From contig NZ_CAMXYE010000074.1 of the NCBI RefSeq assembly GCF_947253055.1, positions 1-7,165 of the forward strand: DNA of 7,165 nt. Direction: 5' to 3'. Below the pieces are notes generated by a model. The model was not told the DNA's origin and did not search any database. It saw only the letters and a program-made list of their open reading frames with translations. Position 1 is the stretch's first letter, and every line of letters starts with the position of its first letter. Of this stretch, positions 1 through 5,400 are shown piece after piece. The translations under genes and the position numbers were made by a program. The DNA is from an uncultured Arcanobacterium sp. GTDB lineage: Bacteria > Actinomycetota > Actinomycetes > Actinomycetales > Actinomycetaceae.

Positions 1-389
1 AGATGATATTCCTGCCCAGCTGGTTCACCATGATGCACCACGTAAGGGCGGCCGGAAATATCGACAACTGCCCGCGCCAAGGCTTCATCTAACGGGGCAA
101 AAGCATAACCAAAGCGCACTATTCCTTTTTTATCTCCCAGCGCTTCCCGCAGAGCCATTCCGAGGCAGATTGCCGTATCTTCTACGGTGTGGTGCGCATC
201 GACTTCTATATCTCCTTGTGCCTGCACTTTTAAATCTAATAAAGCATGTTTTCCGAAAGCGGTGAGCATATGGTCGTAAAAAGGCACTCCCGTGGATATC
301 TCGGTATGCCCTTGCCCATCTAAATTGATTGCCACAGATATTTCTGATTCGCCGGTGCGGCGAGAGACTTCACCTATCCGAGTATTCAT
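1..389 (-). CDS. hisB: Imidazoleglycerol-phosphate dehydratase, 3' end outside window
   Basis: This is the manganese-dependent dehydratase that converts imidazole-glycerol phosphate to imidazole-acetol phosphate, a late step of histidine synthesis in the cytoplasm. I translated it by hand: 129 complete codons are visible before the left edge, out of about 200 in the family, so the gene is cut by the window and not broken. The N-terminus has the RRTGES segment, then FYDHML (37-42) and the metal-binding HHTVED (66-71), all hallmarks of IGPD. There is no sign of a fused histidinol-phosphatase domain at the N-terminus, unlike enterobacterial HisB. The ATG overlaps the hisC TGA by four bases (ATGA), and a consensus Shine-Dalgarno lies ten bases upstream, so translation is probably coupled to hisC and the start is well supported. 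Its product feeds HisC directly, which fits the gene pair. Confidence 0.96.
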   Translation of the reverse strand, partial: MNTRIGEVSRRTGESEISVAINLDGQGHTEISTGVPFYDHMLTAFGKHALLDLKVQAQGDIEVDAHHTVEDTAICLGMALREALGDKKGIVRFGYAFAPLDEALARAVVDISGRPYVVHHGEPAGQEYH

Positions 390-1525
390 TTTCCGCTAAC
401 CTCCTTTAATGCCTGCAGAAAAGCCATATTTTCAGCAGGAGTGCCCACACTCGCCCGCAGCCAACCATCTGGGCCAACTTCTCGAATTAACACTCCGCGC
501 TCCAAAAGCTCTTGCCAAATGCGGTGTCTATCGGTAAAAGTTCCGAAGAATACGAAATTGGCATCGGAAGGAACACTTTGGAATCCCCACTCTTGCAGCT
601 GTGCAACCATTTTATCGCGGTCGCTGCGAATTTGCTGTACTTGCTGCATTTGCCCCGCACTTTGTGCCAGTGCCCCGCAAGCAGCAGCTTGGGTGAGAGC
701 CGAGAGATGGTAGGGCAAGCGAATTAGGCGTATTTGCTCAATTATTTCGGTGCTGGCCCCTAAGTATCCGAGCCGCAAGCCCGCGGCACCGAACGCCTTG
801 GAAAGCGTGCGGCATACTACTAGATGCGGATACTTTTCGAGTAGCTGCAGCGCACTGGGAGTATTTTCCCGGCGAAACTCCCCGTAGGCTTCGTCTACCA
901 CCACTAGCGTGCAAGTTGGAAGGAGCTTGCCGTTTTCTGCTTCTTGCTGCGGCCCCGTATCGCGCGTAAGCTGCAAAATTTCTTCTAATTCGGCTCTTTG
1001 CAGTGCGGTACCGGTGGGGTTATTGGGAGAAGCCAGCAGAATAACGCTCGGACGATGGGCAGCTAGCACCCGCTTCACTTCTGCCAGATTGATGGAAAAA
1101 TCTGGTTTTCGCTGGCCGGTAACGAAAGTAGAAAAAGTATCCCGCGCATATTCCGGGTACATCGAGTAGGTGGGACTAAAAGATGCCACTACGCGCCCCG
1201 GCCCGGCGAAAGCCTGCAATATCTGCAGTATTACTTCATTGGAGCCATTAGCTGCCCAAATATTTTCCGGATCGATTTCTACTTTAGATTCCGTAGCTAA
1301 ATAGTGAGATAGAGCTTGACGTAGCTGCAAAAAATCCCGATCGGGGTAACGGTTTAGATTTTGCAAAGCCTCCCTTAAATGACTTTCGATACTCTCTACC
1401 ACCTGCGGGGTAAGCGGATAGGGATTTTCGTTTACATTTAGACGAATAGGTACCTCTAATTGCGGGGCTCCATAAGGGGATTCTCCCTGTAAATCTGGGC
1501 GTTTCGGCAATCGCAACTGGCGCAT
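386..1525 (-). CDS. hisC: Histidinol-phosphate aminotransferase
   Basis: This fold-type I, PLP-dependent aminotransferase makes histidinol phosphate from imidazole-acetol phosphate using glutamate. At 379 residues it is close to the usual 350-370. Visible motifs in order are NENPY (32-36), NGSNE (93-97), SPNNPTG (166-172), DEAYGEF (211-217, the Asp that contacts the PLP pyridine nitrogen), SKAFG with the Schiff-base lysine K243, LRLGY (250-254), and R357 in the C-terminal LRASVGT, expected to bind the substrate carboxylate. A loop of about 15 extra residues (about 188-203) sits just before the DEAY strand and accounts for the slightly long protein. The ATG at 1525 has a GAGGAAAGG ribosome site. 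The gene ends in a 4-base overlap with hisB. Upstream it faces the divergent VIT gene, so it is separated from hisD and probably has its own promoter. Other class II aminotransferases are possible in principle, but the motifs and the hisB partner make HisC secure. Confidence 0.97.
   Translation of the reverse strand: MRQLRLPKRPDLQGESPYGAPQLEVPIRLNVNENPYPLTPQVVESIESHLREALQNLNRYPDRDFLQLRQALSHYLATESKVEIDPENIWAANGSNEVILQILQAFAGPGRVVASFSPTYSMYPEYARDTFSTFVTGQRKPDFSINLAEVKRVLAAHRPSVILLASPNNPTGTALQRAELEEILQLTRDTGPQQEAENGKLLPTCTLVVVDEAYGEFRRENTPSALQLLEKYPHLVVCRTLSKAFGAAGLRLGYLGASTEIIEQIRLIRLPYHLSALTQAAACGALAQSAGQMQQVQQIRSDRDKMVAQLQEWGFQSVPSDANFVFFGTFTDRHRIWQELLERGVLIREVGPDGWLRASVGTPAENMAFLQALKEVSGK
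400..407 (-). promoter_or_regulatory. Shine-Dalgarno of hisB
   Basis: On the minus strand the sequence reads AAAGGAGG, ten bases before the hisB ATG and inside the last codons of hisC. It fixes the hisB start at 389 and suggests that ribosomes initiate there independently as well as by coupling. Confidence 0.8.
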
Positions 1526-1579
1526 CAGGCTAGCCTTTCCTCGATAGTATTACTGCTACTAACATTCTAGTGTACTTAT
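1526..1579. promoter_or_regulatory. Divergent intergenic region, likely promoters for hisC and the VIT gene
   Basis: These 54 bases are the only non-coding DNA upstream of both hisC and the VIT gene, so promoters for both are expected here or in the adjoining 5' ends. On the minus strand TAGAAT (1569-1564) matches the -10 consensus at five of six bases and would start hisC mRNA near 1557. No convincing -35 lies at the right distance. On the plus strand TAGTGT (1568-1573) fits the loose TANNNT actinobacterial -10 and is placed for a leaderless start at 1580. A second candidate is TAGTAT (1545-1550). There is no room for a his leader peptide or T-box. That promoters exist here follows from the gene layout; the exact elements are guesses. 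Confidence 0.4.
1534..1542 (-). promoter_or_regulatory. Shine-Dalgarno of hisC
   Basis: The minus strand reads GAGGAAAGG, ending eight bases before the hisC ATG. The 3' part of the site overlaps a perfect 10-base palindrome (AGGCTAGCCT, 1527-1536) that fills the spacer to the start codon. Confidence 0.6.
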
Positions 1580-2389
1580 ATGGGTAATAAGCTTATAGAA
1601 CTTGATGCTAGAGCCGGTGGCGCAGATTTGGTAGATCTCGAGAATTCTGAGAATCTTAAGAATCTCGAAAATGTCTGCCCTAATTTTCCAGTAGTGAGCC
1701 CGGATGAAGGAGCTCTTAGTTCTAAATTGAACTGGCTACGCGCAGGAGTATTAGGTGCAAACGACGGCATCGTCTCCACTGCCGGTATCGTAGTGGGAGT
1801 AGCTGGAGCATCGCTCTCTGATTTTGCGCTTTTAGCTTCCGGTATTGCCGGAATGCTAGCCGGGGCGCTTTCAATGGCAGCTGGTGAATATGTATCTGTA
1901 TCTTCCCAGCGGGATGCCGAACGGGCAGCTCTGACTGAACAGCGCGCCTATGTAGAAAGAGACCCATACGAAGCAGAACTGCGTTTAGCTGGTTTAATTG
2001 CCGGGCAAGGGATATCGAAAAATTTAGCTTTAGCCACTGCCCGCGAATTAAGTAAAGATATTGAATCTGCCAGTAATGCCCACGCACAGTACGAATATGG
2101 ACTGGCAGCAGATGAACTCGTAAATCCGTGGGAAGCCGCTCTGGCTTCTATGGGAGCATTCTTTATCGGAGCTCTTATTCCCCTCTTCGCTATGCTTTTA
2201 AGCCCGCACGCAATAGCGGTACCGGTGACGGCCCTAGCGGTAACTATTGCTTTAGCTATCACTGGTTCTGTATCAGCAAAACTAGGAAATTCCCCTATTT
2301 TGCGCGCCACCATACGTAACATAATTGGCGGCAATACCGCTATGGGCGTCACCTATTTTATCGGAGTACTAGTAAGTAACTTCGCTTAA
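1580..2389 (+). CDS. VIT1/CCC1-family iron/manganese transporter
   Basis: This is an integral membrane protein of the VIT (vacuolar iron transporter-like) family, whose characterised members move Fe2+ or Mn2+ out of the cytoplasm. The core is clear: LRAGVLGANDGIVSTAG (53-69) opens the first helix, with D62 matching the pore aspartate of plant VIT1, and LSMAAGEYVSVSS (97-109) carries the pore methionine M99 followed by E103. About five membrane helices are visible, roughly 54-78, 81-103, 183-206, 210-234 and 245-266. Between the second and third lies a hydrophilic acidic stretch (about 104-180), the position of the cytoplasmic metal-binding helices. There is no ferritin-like domain, so it is not an MbfA type. 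The first 48 residues are a non-conserved hydrophilic extension with a short Asn-rich repeat, and no Shine-Dalgarno precedes the ATG. The true start may lie downstream (for example GTG at V39 or TTG at L17), or the mRNA may be leaderless. It is the only plus-strand gene and splits hisD from hisC. Substrate is inferred from family only. Confidence 0.9.
   Translation: MGNKLIELDARAGGADLVDLENSENLKNLENVCPNFPVVSPDEGALSSKLNWLRAGVLGANDGIVSTAGIVVGVAGASLSDFALLASGIAGMLAGALSMAAGEYVSVSSQRDAERAALTEQRAYVERDPYEAELRLAGLIAGQGISKNLALATARELSKDIESASNAHAQYEYGLAADELVNPWEAALASMGAFFIGALIPLFAMLLSPHAIAVPVTALAVTIALAITGSVSAKLGNSPILRATIRNIIGGNTAMGVTYFIGVLVSNFA
1640..1675 (+). repeat. Degenerate 9-base tandem repeat in the VIT N-terminus
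   Basis: Four in-frame 9-base units (GAGAATTCT, GAGAATCTT, AAGAATCTC, GAAAATGTC) encode ENS-ENL-KNL-ENV, residues 21-32. The shared pattern is purine-rich RARAAT followed by a variable codon. It lies entirely in the non-conserved N-terminal extension, before the first membrane helix, and resembles expansion by slippage. Confidence 0.55.
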
Positions 2390-2390
2390 A

Positions 2391-2419
2391 CGCTAGATAA
2401 GCTAATAAGCGCTAGATAA
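2391..2419. repeat. Direct repeat in the convergent VIT/hisD gap
   Basis: CGCTAGATAA occurs twice, at 2391-2400 and 2410-2419, nine bases apart, filling almost the whole 31-base gap between the VIT stop (2387-2389) and the hisD stop (2421-2423). An inverted pair CGCTTA (2383-2388) and TAAGCG (2406-2411) overlaps it. No GC-rich stem with a T-tract is present, so I do not call it an intrinsic terminator, although a bidirectional transcription end is expected here. Confidence 0.6.
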
Positions 2420-2420
2420 A

Positions 2421-3758
2421 CTATTTTTCTAAATCCTCTAAACGCACCGCTAAAGCGTGAGCGTGCGCCGGTAAATCTTCTGCCACAGCCAGAGCGTGTA
2501 GCGGCGCGTAGAGCGATTCCATAGCTGTGTGTGTATAAGTAATTTCCTGCACCGATTTAAGAAAAGTAAGCGCATTTAATCCGGAACTAAAGCGAGCAGT
2601 TCCACCCGTGGGAAGTACGTGGTTTGATCCGGCCATATAGTCTCCGAGCGGTACCGGGGTGTAATCTCCGATAAAGATAGCCCCGGCATTAACTATTTTT
2701 GCTGCCCAAGCAGCAGCATCTTGTGTCTGCAGCTCCAGATGCTCTGGCCCATAGGCATTCACTACCGCTACTGCTTGATCTAAATCGCGGGTAATCACTA
2801 TAGCCGATTGTTCTCCGCTTAAAGCCTGCTTTACTCGCTCCCGATGTTTCGTATTCTCAGCTTGCCGAGCTACCGCTTTATTTACTGCTTGTGCCAATTC
2901 CACACTAGGGGTGATAAGCAAAGAGGCCGCCGCTGGATCGTGCTCTGCTTGAGAGAGCAAATCTGCTGCTACATACTCCGGATTAGCTTTTTCATCTGCC
3001 AATATAGCTATCTCCGTGGTGCCAGCTTCCGCATCTATCCCCACTTTACCTTTCACATAACGCTTAGCAGCAGCTACGAAAATATTTCCTGGTCCGGTGA
3101 CCATATCTACGGGCTTACAAATTGGAACGCTCGCAGATTCGCCGCTCGATATTCCGTAAGCGAACATAGCCACTGCTTGAGCTCCACCCACTGCATATAC
3201 CTCTTTAATTCCGAGAAGTTGGCAAGCAGCTAAAATAACTGGATGTGGCAATCCACCGTAATTAGCTTGCGGCGGAGAAGCTAAGGCTATTTCTGCTACT
3301 CCTGCCACTTGCGCAGCCACCGCATTGTGGATTACGGAAGATGGATAAACTGCTAAACCACCCGGCACATATAGCCCCACCCGCCGCACCGGAATCCAGC
3401 GTTGGCGCACATAACCACCCGGAATTATTTGCGTATTTTTTTCGACCGGCAACTGCGCGCGATGCCCCGCCTGATTATGTTCAATAGAAATCTGCAAAGC
3501 CTGGCGCAACTCTGGGGAAAGCTGGCGCTCTGCTTTCACTAGTTCACTCTCTGGCACCCGCAGATAGGGAGGGCAAACGCCGTCAAATTTTTTCGCCAGC
3601 TCTGCGAGGGCTTCCGCTCCCCGCTCTTGCACACTTTGCATAATTGGCTCTACCTGTTTAAGAGCTGCCCGAATATCTACGCGGGGGCGCGGTAAAGGAA
3701 CGGTAGAAAATTCTGCACCCGCAAGAGTGCAAAAATCTATTACGCGCATTATATCCAT
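2421..3758 (-). CDS. hisD: Histidinol dehydrogenase
   Basis: This zinc- and NAD-dependent enzyme carries out the last two oxidations of the pathway, L-histidinol to L-histidine. With the start at 3758 it has 445 residues, near the usual 430-440. Diagnostic segments are YVPGGLAVYPSS (130-141), VTGPGN (220-225), SQAEHD with zinc ligands Q270 and H273, GPEHLE with the catalytic pair E339-H340, GDYMAGSNH with zinc ligand D373, and H432 in the C-terminal PAHAHA. All catalytic residues expected from the E. coli enzyme are present. An in-frame ATG nine codons upstream (3785) would overlap uppS, but the ATG at 3758 has a strong GGGGAGG site eight bases away, so I chose it. The gene follows uppS by 16 bases with no room for a promoter, his leader or terminator, so it is probably co-transcribed with uppS. 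Downstream it converges on the VIT gene and does not continue into hisC. Confidence 0.97.
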   Translation of the reverse strand: MDIMRVIDFCTLAGAEFSTVPLPRPRVDIRAALKQVEPIMQSVQERGAEALAELAKKFDGVCPPYLRVPESELVKAERQLSPELRQALQISIEHNQAGHRAQLPVEKNTQIIPGGYVRQRWIPVRRVGLYVPGGLAVYPSSVIHNAVAAQVAGVAEIALASPPQANYGGLPHPVILAACQLLGIKEVYAVGGAQAVAMFAYGISSGESASVPICKPVDMVTGPGNIFVAAAKRYVKGKVGIDAEAGTTEIAILADEKANPEYVAADLLSQAEHDPAAASLLITPSVELAQAVNKAVARQAENTKHRERVKQALSGEQSAIVITRDLDQAVAVVNAYGPEHLELQTQDAAAWAAKIVNAGAIFIGDYTPVPLGDYMAGSNHVLPTGGTARFSSGLNALTFLKSVQEITYTHTAMESLYAPLHALAVAEDLPAHAHALAVRLEDLEK

Positions 3759-3766
3759 GTTATTTT

Positions 3767-3773
3767 CCTCCCC
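3767..3773 (-). promoter_or_regulatory. Shine-Dalgarno that sets the hisD start
   Basis: GGGGAGG on the minus strand lies between the uppS stop and the ATG at 3758, with eight bases of spacing. It favours this ATG over the longer in-frame start at 3785, which has no such site, and over the next ATG at 3749. Confidence 0.8.
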
Positions 3774-3774
3774 G

Positions 3775-4557
3775 CTATTTCTCATCAGCTACTTTATCAG
3801 TAGCTGTGCCGAAGCGGCGTTCCCTTTTTCCATATTCTGCTAAGCATTTCCAAAGCGTGCAGCGATCAAAATCCGGCCAAAGCTCCGGCACAAACATCAA
3901 CTCGGCATAAGCAGACTGCCAAAGTAAGAAATTAGAAATTCTTTGCTCTCCTCCCGAGCGAATAAAAAGATCAACATTTGGAAGATCTTGGTAGAGACGC
4001 GCCGAAATTAAAGATTCTTTTATATCTTTTGCCCGCAGCTGACCCTGCTCAATTTCCGCCCCGATTTGCCGCATTGCATCCGCGATCTCTGCTTGGGCAC
4101 CGTAGTTCATACAGAAATTCAAAATGAGGCCTTGATTGTTTTCCGTCTCCCGCGCTGCATTCTCTAATTCTTGCCGCACTGATTTCCAGAGACGCGCTTC
4201 TCTTCCGGACCATACAATCTTTACTCCCCAAGATTTTAACTCGGCACAACGCCGGTGAATCACTTGCCGAGAATAATTCATTAAAAAAGAAACTTCCCGC
4301 GGCGAGCGTTTCCAGTTTTCCGTGGAGAAAGCATATACCGAAAGCACCGAAATTCCGCTTTCAATTGCGCCGGCAATTACATCCATCAAAGCTAATTCAC
4401 CGGCTCTATGCCCCTCGGTACGAGCTAGTCCTCGCTCATTGGCCCAGCGGCCATTGCCGTCCATAACTATGGCTATATGTTCCGGTAATTTTCCCGAAAA
4501 TACCGGCGGAAGTGCTCCACTTTTGTGCGCCGGCGGGCGGCAATAGTTCATAGTCAT
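3775..4557 (-). CDS. uppS: Cis-prenyl (undecaprenyl/decaprenyl) diphosphate synthase
   Basis: This enzyme condenses isopentenyl diphosphate in cis onto an allylic primer to make the polyprenyl carrier lipid used for peptidoglycan and other cell-envelope polymers. It is cytoplasmic and works at the membrane face. At 260 residues it is typical. Motifs are HIAIVMDGNGRWA (27-39) with catalytic D33, EGHRAG (48-53), YAFSTENW (75-82), LNFCMNYG (146-153), and IRSGGEQRISNFLLWQ (199-214). R200, R206, S208 and E219 keep exactly the spacing of the pyrophosphate- and Mg-binding residues of E. coli UppS. The usual NYGGR of the fourth block is NYGAQ here (151-155), a mild deviation. Chain length (C50 or C55) cannot be read from sequence by eye. 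The ATG overlaps the recO TGA by four bases and has no good Shine-Dalgarno, so translational coupling to recO is likely. hisD follows 16 bases after its TAG. Confidence 0.95.
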   Translation of the reverse strand: MTMNYCRPPAHKSGALPPVFSGKLPEHIAIVMDGNGRWANERGLARTEGHRAGELALMDVIAGAIESGISVLSVYAFSTENWKRSPREVSFLMNYSRQVIHRRCAELKSWGVKIVWSGREARLWKSVRQELENAARETENNQGLILNFCMNYGAQAEIADAMRQIGAEIEQGQLRAKDIKESLISARLYQDLPNVDLFIRSGGEQRISNFLLWQSAYAELMFVPELWPDFDRCTLWKCLAEYGKRERRFGTATDKVADEK

Positions 4558-5297
4558 GATATAAGTTTACTATCCACAAACTGTAAAGACTTAACTGGCC
4601 TCTCTAAATGCCACTGTAAATAAGCATTTAAAAGGGCGTTTACGGAACGTTTTGCATTAGCGGGGGCACTTATAGCTTTCTCCCAATCGCCATCTACCAG
4701 GGCAGCAAGTAAAAGAGCCGCCTCGGGCATAATGCTCCCCGAACTTCCCGTACGGCATTTATTGCAGAGCAAACCTCCCAAATCTAGTTGCAAAGCCGTA
4801 TGCACTCCAACCGCACCGCATTGTGCACATTCTTTTATCGCTAATTCCCAGCCGGATTGCTGCAAGATACGCAAAATATAGGAATCTAAAATTATGAGAG
4901 GCGGCAACGTGTGGCTAGCTAGCGCATGTAAAGCGCCATATAGCAATAAAAACTGCCCGTAATCAGCTACTTCTTCTTGCTCCATTATGTGGTCAGCAGT
5001 TTCTACTATGCTGGAAGCTACTGTATATAACTGGTAATCAGTAATAAGACGGCGCTGATATTGATTTATGCTTTCCACCTGAGAAACTATATCTAGACCG
5101 CGCCCGCGGTAGAGCTGGATATCGATATAGGAGAAAGGCTCTAGGCGAGCTCCGAAACGCGATTTCGTCTTCCGCACTCCTTTCGCTACGGCGCGAATTT
5201 TTCCATGCCGTTCCGTGAAAAGAGTAATAATTCTATCCGCTTCTCCAATATCGGCAGTACGCAGCACTATGGCTCGATCCCGATAAGTTTTTTGCAT
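4554..5297 (-). CDS. recO: DNA repair protein RecO
   Basis: RecO anneals complementary strands and, with RecR, loads RecA onto SSB-coated DNA in the RecFOR pathway of gap repair. The 247 residues match the family. The N-terminal OB-fold region (about 1-80) carries RDRAIVLRTADIGEADRI and AKGVRKTKSRFGARLEPF, the best conserved part of RecO. The C-terminal helical domain holds a four-cysteine zinc site with pairs C157/C160 and C178/C181, as in Deinococcus RecO and many Gram-positive forms but not E. coli. The ATG at 5297 has only a weak AGG eight bases upstream. A 103-base gap separates it from era, so it may have some independent expression, while it overlaps uppS by four bases downstream. Adjacent era, recO and uppS is a common actinobacterial arrangement. 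Confidence 0.95.
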   Translation of the reverse strand: MQKTYRDRAIVLRTADIGEADRIITLFTERHGKIRAVAKGVRKTKSRFGARLEPFSYIDIQLYRGRGLDIVSQVESINQYQRRLITDYQLYTVASSIVETADHIMEQEEVADYGQFLLLYGALHALASHTLPPLIILDSYILRILQQSGWELAIKECAQCGAVGVHTALQLDLGGLLCNKCRTGSSGSIMPEAALLLAALVDGDWEKAISAPANAKRSVNALLNAYLQWHLERPVKSLQFVDSKLIS

Positions 5298-5329
5298 GAT
5301 TTCAGCCTATTAGATAATCACCGAAAATA

Positions 5330-5380
5330 CTGCTCCGCACGCAGAAGAAAACCGCTCAGGGCGGCGCACCTAAACTGCGC
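5330..5380 (-). terminator. Weak hairpin cluster in the era-recO gap, possible partial terminator
   Basis: The 103-base gap between era and recO (5298-5400) holds no ORF of note. On the transcribed strand it contains three short successive hairpins: GCGCA/TGCGC (5380-5376 with 5368-5364, 7-base loop), CCGC/GCGG (5364-5361 with 5355-5352, loop CCTGA) followed by TTTTCTTC, and CTGC/GCAG (5344-5341 with 5333-5330) followed by TATTTT. The second resembles a weak intrinsic terminator, but its stem is only four pairs, so read-through into recO is likely. Confidence 0.25.
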
Positions 5381-5400
5381 AAAAATTTCGATATAGCAAC

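Noticed and set aside
909..1169. 86-residue plus-strand ORF within hisC
   Set aside because: It lies opposite a gene with intact catalytic motifs, shows no recognisable domain, and its composition is that of a complementary-strand shadow.
1526..1579. Possible his leader peptide or T-box upstream of hisC
   Set aside because: The gap is only 54 bases, with no run of histidine codons and no room for T-box structure.
1948..2352. 134-residue minus-strand ORF inside the VIT gene
   Set aside because: It is the reverse complement of a well-conserved membrane protein and has no ribosome site or recognisable motif.
2844..3233. 129-residue plus-strand ORF opposite hisD
   Set aside because: It overlaps the catalytic core of hisD and has a Ser/Cys/Tyr-rich composition typical of antisense frames, with no ribosome site.
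3759..3785. Longer hisD start at 3785
   Set aside because: It would add nine non-conserved residues, overlap uppS and lack a Shine-Dalgarno, whereas the ATG at 3758 has GGGGAGG at ideal spacing.
4914..4923. Palindrome GCTAGCTAGC within recO
   Set aside because: It is inside conserved coding sequence, unaccompanied by any second copy, and explained by codons for Leu-Ala-Ser.
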